Assembly (NCBI GenBank): GCA_965214875.1
Contig: OZ243980.1
Location: 3,286,001-3,350,000 of the forward strand
Direction: 5' to 3'
Length of the DNA stretch: 64,000 nt
Source of the DNA: CBDAUN01 sp965214875
GTDB taxonomy: Bacteria > Pseudomonadota > Gammaproteobacteria > Arenicellales > JAJDZL01
The notes beneath the pieces were generated by a model that did not search any database, had not been told where the DNA came from, and saw nothing but the letters and a program-made list of their open reading frames with translations. Both the position numbers and the translations under genes were made by a program. Below, one piece after another: positions 27,579 to 37,200 of the stretch. Numbering within the stretch: position 1 is the stretch's first letter; each line of letters starts with the position of its first letter.

Positions 27579-28579
27579 AGCACCTGACCGCGAAAAATTC
27601 CAGTCGGACGCCAAATCAGGACAGCAATCAAAATCACAAACGGCACAATGATCTTGTACTCGGTCGGAACGAAGGCGAGCTTGTTCGGAATGTCAATCCA
27701 CTCCGGCAAGATCGGCTCCAGCGGACGAAGCAGAATCGACCAGTTGAAGATTGCCAGCGATTCAGAAAAACCGACCAGCAAGCCACCTGCGATCGCCCCA
27801 TACGGTCTGCCCACGCCGCCAACGATAGCGGCGGCATAGATCGGCAGCAGCAAATTGAAGCTCAAATCGGGCTTCAAGGCAACATCCAAGGAAAGCAGCA
27901 CGCCGCCGCACGCCGCCAGAACGCCGGCAATGACCCAAGTAGCATTGATCACCCTTTGCGTGTTGATTCCGGTAATGAGGGCAAGATCGGCATTGTCAGA
28001 CATTGCGCGCATCGCCTTGCCAAGGCGTGTACGGGTCAAGAACCGATGCAGCAAAAAGATGCATAGGATCGTCGTCATGATCAGCAGCACCTGAGGCTCC
28101 GTGATCACGATGTCTCGCACCGCAGGCTCAACCGGCAGTTCAATACGGAAAACATCCTTTTTCTCAGTTCCGAAAAAATGCCTCGATGAAGTTCCTGCGA
28201 ACAGGCGGACAATTCCCTGAATCATCAGCATGACGCCGATCGATGCGACCAACAGCAGAATGGGCTTGACATTGCGCTCGCGAAGCGGCTGATAGAACAT
28301 TCGGTCTAGTGCCACGGCAAGCAGCGCCACGGCGGCCGCGGCAATCGGCAGAACCACGAATCCGGTCGGCAGGCCCACCGCAGGCCCGGCGCCGGGCAGC
28401 AAAGCGGCCGCCATCAATGCCACGAATGCGCCGACTGTCATCATGTCGGCATGCGCAAAGTTTGCAAAGCGCAATATGCCGAAGACCAAGGTCGCTCCCA
28501 CAGCCCCAAGCGCGTAGATGCAGCCGATCACGCTGCCAGCAACGACCACCTTGTTGATAAAGAAGATGAGCTCGTTCAT
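27575..28579 (-). CDS. livH: LivH-type ABC permease
   Basis: 334 aa, polytopic. Typical LivH segments are GCIYALGAVGATLVFG near the N-terminus, RFANFAHADMMTVGA, KAMRAMSDNADLALITGI and PIYAAAIVGGVGRPYGAIAG. It forms the permease dimer with LivM. Its stop overlaps the livM start, and livF ends 5 nt upstream, so the genes form one tight unit. Confidence 0.92.
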   Translation of the reverse strand: MNELIFFINKVVVAGSVIGCIYALGAVGATLVFGILRFANFAHADMMTVGAFVALMAAALLPGAGPAVGLPTGFVVLPIAAAAVALLAVALDRMFYQPLRERNVKPILLLVASIGVMLMIQGIVRLFAGTSSRHFFGTEKKDVFRIELPVEPAVRDIVITEPQVLLIMTTILCIFLLHRFLTRTRLGKAMRAMSDNADLALITGINTQRVINATWVIAGVLAACGGVLLSLDVALKPDLSFNLLLPIYAAAIVGGVGRPYGAIAGGLLVGFSESLAIFNWSILLRPLEPILPEWIDIPNKLAFVPTEYKIIVPFVILIAVLIWRPTGIFRGQVL

Positions 28580-28584
28580 GCTTG

Positions 28585-29286
28585 CTACATGCCAAGAAAG
28601 CTTTTCGCCACTTCCGGATTATTGAGCAGATTGCGGCCTGTGTCGGTATACAGGTTGCGCCCGCCGGCGAGAACAAATCCAAAGTCCGCTATTTCCAAAG
28701 CCCGGCGAGCATTTTGCTCAACAACCAGAATTCCGACGCCCGTGCTCGCGATAGCGACAACTCGTTCGACAATATCTTGAACAAACGCCGGAGATAGCCC
28801 AACAGTCGGCTCATCAAGCAGCAGCAGACGCGGCTCGACCATCAGCGCCCGTCCAATCGCCACCATTTGCCGCTGACCGCCGGAAAGCTTGCCTGCTTCG
28901 TCCTGCATCTTGTCTTGCAGTGGCGGAAACAGCTCCACAACCTGCTCAATCACAGACGAATAGTCATCACTGCGGATGAACGCGCCCATATCGAGGTTCT
29001 CTCGCACGGTAAGCGATGGGAAGATGTTCATCTCCTGCGGCACATAGCCCATCCCCATGGCGACGCGCTGATCGGGCGGAATGCCGCTAATGTCCTTGCC
29101 TTCAAAAGCCACCGCGCCTCGGTCCAGCTTGATCAGGCCGAATAGGCTTTTCAACACCGTCGACTTGCCGGCACCGTTCGGGCCGACAATGACACCGATT
29201 CGTCCCGATTCCAAAGCAATATCGACACCATTGAGGATTGGCTCGCCGCCATATCCAGATACCATATTGCTTGCCTGTATCAGCAT
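28585..29286 (-). CDS. livF: LivF-type ABC ATPase
   Basis: 233 aa. Walker A VGPNGAGKST, Q-loop region YVPQEMNIFPSLTV, signature LSGGQRQMVAIGRALM, and Walker B LLLLDEPTVGLSP. The start is the ATG of LIQASNMVSGYGG, 13 nt after the livG stop. Together with LivG it energises import through LivHM. Confidence 0.92.
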   Translation of the reverse strand: MLIQASNMVSGYGGEPILNGVDIALESGRIGVIVGPNGAGKSTVLKSLFGLIKLDRGAVAFEGKDISGIPPDQRVAMGMGYVPQEMNIFPSLTVRENLDMGAFIRSDDYSSVIEQVVELFPPLQDKMQDEAGKLSGGQRQMVAIGRALMVEPRLLLLDEPTVGLSPAFVQDIVERVVAIASTGVGILVVEQNARRALEIADFGFVLAGGRNLYTDTGRNLLNNPEVAKSFLGM

Positions 29287-29299
29287 CAGGAAAGCGCGA

Positions 29300-30079
29300 T
29301 CAAGCAACTTCGCCTTGGCCGCCGCCGAAATATGCATCGACCACAACCGGATCCTCCAGTACGCGTTGCGGCACACCCTCGACGACAATCTCGCCCTCAA
29401 CCATGACAGTCACTTTATCGCACAACCGTGAAACAAATTCCATATTGTGCTCGATAATGAAGAAGGTCTTGCCCATTTCACGATTGAGTTTTCGAATATT
29501 CTCCGCCAACTTATTCAGCAGCGTCCTGTTCACACCGGCTCCCAACTCATCCAATAGCACAATTCTTGCATCCACCATCAATGTTCTTGCCAGCTCAAGC
29601 AGCTTTTTCTGCCCTCCTGAAAGATTGCCGGCAAGCTCATCCTTGACGTGGGAAAGACCGATGAATTCAAGAATGTCGAGTGCTTTTTTGCGGTTTTGCT
29701 GCTCTTGGTAGCGATATTTTCCGGGACGAAACAACGCCGTCGCAAGACGCTCGCCAAGCTGCTCGCCAGGAACCATCAGAAGATTGTTCAGCACCCGCAC
29801 ATTGGAAAATTCATGGGGAATCTGGAAGGTTCTGAGCAAGCCGTGAGAGAACATCTTGTGTGCGGGAAGACCTGTCACATCCACGCCGCCAAGGAGAATT
29901 TGCCCAGAGTCGGGCGGAAACGTCCCAGCCGCCATATTGAATACGGTGGACTTTCCCGCACCATTCGGACCAATCAATCCGCAGATGGTGCCGGATTCCA
30001 CCTTGAGGCTACACGCCTTGACCGCCTGAAGCGAGCCAAAGCTTTTGTTGATGCTGCGAAGTTCAAGAATGTCGGTCAT
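29300..30079 (-). CDS. livG: LivG-type ABC ATPase
   Basis: 259 aa. Walker A IGPNGAGKST, signature LSGGQKKLLELARTLM and Walker B IVLLDELGAGVN. Note DELGAGVN, where most LivG proteins have DEPAAGLN or similar; the catalytic Glu is kept. The C-terminal extension with VEGEIVVEGVPQRVLEDPVV is typical of LivG. The start is taken as the ATG of TDILELRSINKSFG; a GTG at 30127 would overlap the upstream gene. Confidence 0.9.
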   Translation of the reverse strand: MTDILELRSINKSFGSLQAVKACSLKVESGTICGLIGPNGAGKSTVFNMAAGTFPPDSGQILLGGVDVTGLPAHKMFSHGLLRTFQIPHEFSNVRVLNNLLMVPGEQLGERLATALFRPGKYRYQEQQNRKKALDILEFIGLSHVKDELAGNLSGGQKKLLELARTLMVDARIVLLDELGAGVNRTLLNKLAENIRKLNREMGKTFFIIEHNMEFVSRLCDKVTVMVEGEIVVEGVPQRVLEDPVVVDAYFGGGQGEVA

Positions 30080-30107
30080 GTCGACGCTTCGTCGCACAGC
30101 GACATGC

Positions 30108-30920
30108 TCACTCGAATTGCTTTTCACGCCAGCGTATCGCCGCAGTCAAACCTTGCTCGCGCTGCACCTGCGCAAATTTGCGATAGCTCTCGGTTTCTAA
30201 AGCCTCTAAGATGGCGCCGGTCTCGATGCCGTATTCGACAGCTTCCTTAAGCCCTGAGATTTCGGCGGCGCGATTCAATGTCGCCTTAGTCAGCTTCAGC
30301 GCCTCAAGATCGACCGATGCGACCCGCTGGGCATATTTCATAGTTTCGCGCTCAAGCTCGTCATCGGCGAATACCTTGTTGATCAACCCTATCCGCAACG
30401 CTTCATGCGCATCGATCATATCTCCCGAATAGAGCAGTTCTCGGGCGTTGCGAAATCCCGCCAGCCATGGCATGACGTAGACCGGTGCAGTAGCAGAAAA
30501 ACGTATCTCAGGCTCGGCAAAGCGAGCCGTTTCCGATGCATAGGCGATGCAGCACATCATGGATAGCTCGCAACTTCCAGCTAGGCAATAACCGCGCACC
30601 ATGGCGATAACCGGCTTGGAGCAATTCCAGGGTCCAAATTCAAAATCCCGGCACTCCATCAGCATTCGCCGTATGCCGAAGGCATCGCTATCGCCGTATC
30701 GATGGCGCCAGTCGACTGTAAGATCGTAGCCCGCGCCAAAATGCCGGCCCACTCCGCTGAGCACGACAACACGCACGGCATCATCTTTGTCCGCTCGGTT
30801 GAACGCTTGCGAAAGAGCTGCCATCAGATCCGGGTTGATTGCATTGCGCTTTTGCGGGCGGTTGACCTGGATGCGCATCACACGGCGGTCAAGCGTTGCA
30901 ATGACCAGATCCTCACTCAT
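30108..30920 (-). CDS. Enoyl-CoA hydratase/isomerase family protein
   Basis: 270 aa. Crotonase fold: RVMRIQVNRPQKRNAINPDL, VVLSGVGRHFGAGYDL (oxyanion hole) and GYCLAGSCELSMMC with the first catalytic Glu, then FAEPEIRF with the second. Both acids are kept, so hydratase activity is plausible. The acyl-CoA substrate is unknown. It sits between an ArgE-like gene and livG in one minus-strand run, which hints at breakdown of the imported compound. The start ATG is 16 nt after the ArgE-like stop. Confidence 0.85.
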   Translation of the reverse strand: MSEDLVIATLDRRVMRIQVNRPQKRNAINPDLMAALSQAFNRADKDDAVRVVVLSGVGRHFGAGYDLTVDWRHRYGDSDAFGIRRMLMECRDFEFGPWNCSKPVIAMVRGYCLAGSCELSMMCCIAYASETARFAEPEIRFSATAPVYVMPWLAGFRNARELLYSGDMIDAHEALRIGLINKVFADDELERETMKYAQRVASVDLEALKLTKATLNRAAEISGLKEAVEYGIETGAILEALETESYRKFAQVQREQGLTAAIRWREKQFE

Positions 30921-30936
30921 AAGGCCGACGCATGAT

Positions 30937-32091
30937 TCATCGCAACTGAGCGAGCAGATCATCGATAAGTTGTTCGCACCGGACAAGCTGGCCAACTTCG
31001 ATGAATTCATCGGGTCGGTGCGCCTGTTCGATATGTCCTGGCCCGCATACCACCGACGGGATGCCGATCTGCTCGAACAGTCCCGCTTCGGTGCCAAAGC
31101 TGACACAATGCGTATCAACCGTCTTGGTTAGATCTAGGGCGAGCTGAATCAACTCGCTGTCGCTAGTGCTCAAATGCGGAAACTGGGAGATTTCCTCCCA
31201 TTCGACACGGCAATTAGGATCGACCGCGCGCATTTCCGGCAAAATTTCGGACTCCACAAATGCCTGCAATTTGCCCCACACCCTCTCGGGATCATCGCCA
31301 GGCAGATTGCGCACTTCAGCTTCGAACTCGCACAGCTGAGGCACGATGTTCAATGCCACTCCTCCGAGTATCTTGCCGGTGTGCACCGTAGTATATGGCG
31401 GATCAAATCCAGAGTCGCGCGGCCCGTGGTCGCGAAGCCTGCGCGCTTCGCGCTTCAGCCATGCGATCATCTCCGAAGCCGCCTCGACCGCATTGGCGCC
31501 GCGATGCGTCAAACCCGAATGGCTTTCTAAGCCATGCACAGTGCACCGCCTCGATTTCTTGCCTTTGTGAGCATGCACCACTTTAAGGCCGGTGGGCTCG
31601 CCGATCAGGCAATGACGAGGCTTGACCGGACGCCGGCTCAGTTCAGCCAGCAAAGTTCGCACACCTATGCAGCCAACCTCTTCGTCATAGGAGAAAGCGA
31701 AGTGCAGCGGCGTTTCAAGATTGGCATCGACCATCTTGCGCGCCTTGGCAAGGCAGACCGCAATAAAACTTTTCATATCTGAAGTGCCGCGGCCGTAAAG
31801 TCGGCCATCGGACTGCTCTAGCTGGTAGGGATCGGTCTGCCATTTCTGCCCATCAACCGGCACTACATCGGTATGGCCGGACAGCACCAGCCCGCCTTGG
31901 TCAGGTGCGCCTATCGTCGCATACAAGTTCGCTTTCGTTCGCTCTGCGTTGTAGATCAGCTCGGAAGTGACCCCGAGCTGCTCCAGATAGCCTTTCATGA
32001 ACTCGATCAGCTCCAGATTCGAGTTTCGGCTGGTCGTATCGAAACCAATCAGCTGCTTGACAAGTTCCAAACTTTCAGGAGTTTCTTGCAT
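30937..32091 (-). CDS. Acetylornithine deacetylase (ArgE)-type M20 peptidase
   Basis: 384 aa. M20 metal motifs: LVLSGHTDVVPVDGQ (H...D), SYDEEVGCIGV (catalytic Glu-Glu), CLIGEPTGL, and near the C-terminus GPGHIEQAHRPDEF. Proteins of this group hydrolyse N-acetyl-ornithine or related N-acyl amino acids with Zn or Co. It lies 50 nt after the squalene synthase gene and before the enoyl-CoA hydratase and Liv genes, so its substrate may be a transported N-acyl amino acid rather than arginine intermediates. The start is the ATG of QETPESLELV. Confidence 0.85.
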   Translation of the reverse strand: MQETPESLELVKQLIGFDTTSRNSNLELIEFMKGYLEQLGVTSELIYNAERTKANLYATIGAPDQGGLVLSGHTDVVPVDGQKWQTDPYQLEQSDGRLYGRGTSDMKSFIAVCLAKARKMVDANLETPLHFAFSYDEEVGCIGVRTLLAELSRRPVKPRHCLIGEPTGLKVVHAHKGKKSRRCTVHGLESHSGLTHRGANAVEAASEMIAWLKREARRLRDHGPRDSGFDPPYTTVHTGKILGGVALNIVPQLCEFEAEVRNLPGDDPERVWGKLQAFVESEILPEMRAVDPNCRVEWEEISQFPHLSTSDSELIQLALDLTKTVDTHCVSFGTEAGLFEQIGIPSVVCGPGHIEQAHRPDEFIEVGQLVRCEQLIDDLLAQLR

Positions 32092-32141
32092 GGCTGCCCC
32101 TTGATTCGGCCAAGCAGGCCAAGTTCGATAACCGCGCCGCG

Positions 32142-33185
32142 CTAAGCATCTGGCCGCGCGATGCGCGGCAAACCGAAAGTCAGTGCGGCAAACATCAGCC
32201 TCAATCCCGAATTCGATCGCGATAGCGCATTGGAGGCAGCAACAATCAGCTTGACGCTCTTGCGCGACACCTTGACATCCTGACCGCTCGCATATGAGGG
32301 GCGCCGGTGGATGCGCTGCAGCGTCAGCGCTCCGATAGCAAGAGACCAAAGGCAGAATCGGCGGATGCCTGTTTCGTGAGCTGGAATGAGCAAAATGTAT
32401 TTGAGCGACCGCCCCAAATGATGGAATGCGATGCCAATCAACTCGCGCAACCCCTTAGTAAAGCCCGGATCTTTCTCGCCAGGCATCAGCGAGCCAAGAT
32501 CAATTCCCGATGAATCGAACACATCGCGCGGAAGCCAGCAGACGCCTCGTACGCGATCGTCCCATGTGTCCTTTAGGATATTGATCATCTGCAGGCACTG
32601 GCCGAATGAAGTCGCCAATTCAAACAGCTGTTCGCGGTGCGCATTTATTTCGGCCGAATACTCGCAAAACAGCTCGGTCAGCATCTCGCCGACCACACCG
32701 GCGACGACATAGCAATATCGATTCAGCTGTCCGATGTCCCGCAGACCGTGCAAGCCGGCATTGCGCTGAAACTCAAGCATGCCCTCGGACATGATCTTGA
32801 CGCATCGCAAAAGCGCCGCCTGCTGCGGTTCGCTCAACCCGTGCGTCACCCTGACAACGCTAACCGTGTTCTCGATCAGATCACGTTCATATTCGGTTGT
32901 GTGCGACGATATGCAAGCTGCCAGATCGCGGGCGAACTCGCGCGCATCCGCTTTGCCTTCAAGGGTGCTGACAAAACGGGAATAGAAGGCATCCTTTTGC
33001 TCGTCGCTCAGCGTCGGCTCGTCTTCGATGGTGTCGGCGATTCGGCACAGAAGATAGGCGTTGCCGACAGCGATTTGCAAAGGCTTCGGCAACTGCGGAA
33101 TCACAAATGCGAAAGAACGCGACACGCCATCCAGGATCTTCGCCTGGTATTTCAAATCGCTATTCGTTTCAAAGCTGTCTTGCAT
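32142..33185 (-). CDS. Squalene synthase (farnesyl-diphosphate farnesyltransferase type)
   Basis: 347 aa from the ATG of QDSFETNSDLKYQ. The trans-isoprenyl synthase fold shows SRSFAFVIPQLPKPLQ, YLLCRIADTIEDE (first Asp-rich motif) and NILKDTWDDRVRG (second Asp-rich motif), separated by the usual distance, with YCYVVAGVVGEMLTELF between them. The full family pattern, including a C-terminal hydrophobic segment, matches the eukaryote-like single-enzyme squalene synthase rather than the HpnCDE route. It joins two farnesyl diphosphates into squalene, the substrate of the fusion enzyme encoded 1 kb away. It is transcribed divergently from the TPR gene. Confidence 0.9.
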   Translation of the reverse strand: MQDSFETNSDLKYQAKILDGVSRSFAFVIPQLPKPLQIAVGNAYLLCRIADTIEDEPTLSDEQKDAFYSRFVSTLEGKADAREFARDLAACISSHTTEYERDLIENTVSVVRVTHGLSEPQQAALLRCVKIMSEGMLEFQRNAGLHGLRDIGQLNRYCYVVAGVVGEMLTELFCEYSAEINAHREQLFELATSFGQCLQMINILKDTWDDRVRGVCWLPRDVFDSSGIDLGSLMPGEKDPGFTKGLRELIGIAFHHLGRSLKYILLIPAHETGIRRFCLWSLAIGALTLQRIHRRPSYASGQDVKVSRKSVKLIVAASNALSRSNSGLRLMFAALTFGLPRIARPDA

Positions 33186-33435
33186 CGTTGTCTGAAGAAT
33201 TTTTTTGCACTGCCGCCCAAATAGCACGATTAGGCCCGCTCTGGCCGCCTCGATTGTACCACAGGCAATTTCTACTCATTCGCCAAAGGGACAAGATTGT
33301 CCGCCTGAGCAATCGCGGAAAATAAGACATAATGCTGGAATCGGCTTCGCCAAACAACCGAATGAAATAGTGATTGGAAACCGAACCTGCCTCATGTTCT
33401 CAATAATCCAAAAAAATTACGCTCCCGCTACGCCA

Positions 33436-34179
33436 ATGCTAAGGTCTGCCAGCTTCATCGCCGTGCTTGCACTCTCATGCGCCAGCATAGCCGAGGCGCA
33501 ATATATTGAAACTGCCCGCAACGCATACGCCGAAGGCCGATTCATCGCAGCTGGGCATCTTGCTGAGCAAGCCGGCACCTCGCAAGGCTATGCTTTGGCA
33601 TCGAAGTCGCTGTCTATCCATGTCCACTACATCGAAGAAGATTCTAACGAAGGCAAGGCGACCATCTTGCGCGCGATCGAACTGGCGCAAGCGGCGATTG
33701 ACGCCGATCCGGACAGCGCGGATGCCTATCTGCAATTGGCCTATGCATATGGTCGCCATGCCGATCTGATCAGCAAGCTTGAAGCGGGCAAGCTCGATTA
33801 CGGTAATAAGACATTCGAAGCAATCGACGCTGCGATTCAACTCGCCCCGGATTACTCACTGGCCCATTTGAACCTGGGACGCTGGCACGCCGGAATTATC
33901 GGCAAGGTCGGAGGACTGATAGCAAGGACGATGTTCAAAGCCCGAAGAAAGCATGCGACCGCTGCGTTCGAGCAGGCTGAACGTCTAGGACCAGCTTCAA
34001 AATACATGCACTATTCGATCGCGCTTGGGCTTGCAGATCTGAATCGCCGCAAATACCGCGATATGATCCGCGACAGGCTCATGCAGAGCCTGGAGTTTGC
34101 GCCGCAAGATGCCTATGAACAGATTTTGCACGACCAGGCCCGAAAGCATCTGGAGCAGTTGAACGCATCCGGCAATTGA
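33436..34179 (+). CDS. Secreted TPR-repeat protein (RMDN-like)
   Basis: 247 aa with a signal peptide (MLRSASFIAVLALSCASIAEA). TPR-like helices follow: AIELAQAAIDADPDSADAYL, AIDAAIQLAPDYSLAHLNLG, and GRWHAGIIGKVGGLIARTMF, which resembles the regulator-of-microtubule-dynamics TPR family found in bacteria as unknown envelope proteins. It lies between squalene synthase and the epoxidase-cyclase fusion, convergent with the latter. A role in sterol handling is possible only by context. ATG 33394 is an alternative start giving a longer signal peptide. Confidence 0.75.
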   Translation: MLRSASFIAVLALSCASIAEAQYIETARNAYAEGRFIAAGHLAEQAGTSQGYALASKSLSIHVHYIEEDSNEGKATILRAIELAQAAIDADPDSADAYLQLAYAYGRHADLISKLEAGKLDYGNKTFEAIDAAIQLAPDYSLAHLNLGRWHAGIIGKVGGLIARTMFKARRKHATAAFEQAERLGPASKYMHYSIALGLADLNRRKYRDMIRDRLMQSLEFAPQDAYEQILHDQARKHLEQLNASGN

Positions 34180-34226
34180 GATTGAATGGGCAAGCACCGC
34201 ATCGACGCTGCGCGATTCGTTCACGG

Positions 34227-37200
34227 CTAAGCGCAGTTCGCGACTTTCTTTTCCTCTATCGCTCGCGATTCGGCCTCCTTTCGCCAAGAGCGAAGCCGCT
34301 CCAAATACAATCCGATTGCGTGCAGCGGGAAGTACTGCCGGTACAGGACGTAGTCAAGCAGTGCGGTTCTAAAGAATACGCCGGCCATTTCCTGCTTCGG
34401 CCAACTGCCATCTTCTTGCTGCGCATCCACCAGGTAGCGAATCCCTCGCGATATCGACGACCAGTTCGACTCGCTTGTCAGCAAAAGTGCGATTAGCGCC
34501 CAGGAAGTCTGTATGACTTGACTGTGATCATGCTCGACATATTTGCCAGGCAGGCAACCGCTTTGATGCTCTCCCCAGCCTCCGTCCGGGCGCTGCTGCT
34601 GGACTAGCCACTTGCCCGCCAGGCGCAAGGCCGGGTCGCTGGACCGAACGCCGGCAGCAATCAGGCCCCTAATCCCGAAATAGGTGCCGTAGATGTATTG
34701 AACGCCCCAGACGCCGCGCCACGATCCATCGCTTTGCTGCATATTGCGAAGCCAATCCTCTGCGCGCTTCATCGCGGCTCGCGCATCGGCATCGATCAGT
34801 TCAGGAAAATATTTCTTGCAATCGGCAAGCGCCGCCACGCATGATGCCGTACATTCGACGAATGAGTGCTCGGTCATCGACTCCCCGAACATCTCTGCCG
34901 GATTCATCCATTCTAGCCCGACTCGGGTTCGGCGCGCCTCGTAGCTGCCAAAGCCGCCATCGCGATTCTGGCTACGCAAAATGAACTGCACCGCATCTGC
35001 GACCACCTGTCGGTCCGCATCGCCGCCTTTGGCCGCCAGCAGTCCCAGCACCGCCTCGGCAGTGCAATCACTGACTGGCCAGCCATGCCAGCCGCCTGCA
35101 AAACACCAGCCCCCTTTCGGGTCGGCGCGGTAGGCTTCGCGATAGTTTTCAAAGCTGACTGCAATCTGATTATCAACGAGAAAGCTCGCGGCATCGCTCA
35201 TCGCCTTTTCGACTCCTTCGAGTCCGCTGACGGTCTGCAAAGCTTGCATGGCAATGCCGGTATCCCACGAAGCGCTTCTTGCGCCGGTGACCCGTGCACC
35301 GTCTTGCTCGTCTTCCCAAATCCAGCCTTCGAGCCGCTCCAGCGCCTTGTTCGCGTCTTGATCGCGCGGATCGCGCAAACGCAGCGCAATGATGTTCAGC
35401 AATCCGCTCACCGGAGAGATGCTCGTATGGTCGGAGGACCGCAACTCCCATCGAATGCGAGCTTCCAGCGAGTCGACGCAATGCTCGCGGCGCTTGCTGC
35501 TATGCAGACGATCAACCGCTCGCGCAACCACGAAACCGGCTCGCAGAATCCGATTCGGTCGCGCAAAAAGATCTTCGTCGCGAAGCTGGTTGCGCGACCG
35601 CGCGAAGTTCATATTGTCGTAGCCGTGAGGATAGAGTTCTTCGCGAATGTTTTCAATCAGCGGCGTCAGCCTGACTTGATGGCGCTGCGAATAGATCGTC
35701 GCCATCGCCATGTAGATCAGCCGCGTGTGGCAATACCACTTCGACGGGTGCAGCGGCATCCATTTCGGCAGCAGCCAGACTTCCGGCACAATCGCATTCA
35801 CCCCGCTCCAGTCGTACAAATTCATCAGTGCTAGCCAGAACTTGCCCCAAGTCGGTATGCCGGCTACCCCTTCGGTTTCGATGAACCGATGTCCACGCTT
35901 GATAAGCGGGTCGCCGGGCTCCACTCCGAGCACTCTAGCAGCGACATACACCAGTGTCGTGACAAAAAGATGCGGCTGCGAGTGCTCATGCATGCCCCAG
36001 GTGCCATCCTCAAGGCGGGTGCGTTCGAAGTGGCGCAACACCAATCTGCGGCGTTCCGGAGACATGGAATGGCCGACAATGTAGTGTGCGAGAACATATT
36101 GGGCAGTGAGCATGGGGCACCACACCATCTCGCCCTCCCATGCGCCGTCGAGATTGCGCTGCAAGCTCAGCAGCCGGCCGGTCGCGCCTTGCAAAGCCGA
36201 TACCGCTTCAGGCTCGGAAACAGCCGCTTTCGGCTTCCGCATGGACACTGTCACGCCTTGATCCGACGACATTGAAGTCGGCAGTGCGCGCGCCATGATT
36301 CTGCGAATGTTGTCGTTATATTCACCGCCCATGCGTCTTGCCGCATGCTGCTGTGTCAGTCCGCGCAGAAACCAGGTGAGGCGAACGGCCACTGAGCGGT
36401 AGATCTCGGCCGAACTGCGCCAGTCGTGCCGATTCAAAGAACGAGGCAATGTCGAAATGAACGCGCGTAGTATGATTGCTGAGAAATCCATGCCGAGACG
36501 AAATTGCGATGTCGTTTGGCAGGCAAGCATGCGCATGGTGCGTTCGCGGTGCCCGCGACTTACCCGCCAGCCTTGGTAGATCGACGTTCGGATCGCATCG
36601 GTTTCGACGCGCTGATCGGCGAATATCTCGTAAAGGCCCATTGCGAGCATGTCGGTTGCACGGGTCGCGTCGAACCGGGCCGATGTGAACTTCTTGAAAC
36701 TGTCGCATTTCGACAATGCGAGCGCATCGCCGAAGCCGATTGTCATGCCTGCGGCGGTCAGCGGATGATAGTGTCCGGCGGCATCGCCGATCAGTACCCG
36801 ATGCGAGTTGCCGTATGAAAGTCTCGCCCTCATTTCATTGGCGGCGATGTCGTATTGCTTGTTTTGCACCGCTTCGATGAACGCCGGCCGCACTTCTTTC
36901 GGAATCAGCGCGGCGTAGCCTCCCGCAAAGCTGGACCGGTCCCAAGGCGCCCAATGGGCATGCGGCACGTCGATGATCACGCGAACCCAATCGTCGCCGA
37001 TGTGATACATCAGAACCGGGCCCGGACCGCCATTGAAAACATAGCCATAGCCTTTGCGCGGCAGCGTCACGCCTCGCAGCTTGACCCCCACCATTCTGGA
37101 GCTTGCCAGTCGGCTAGTCTGCAAGCCGAGCGATCTTCGAACGATCGACCCCCTGCCGTCAGCGCCGACAATTCGCGATGCGCTGACTGTATGCCTTTGA

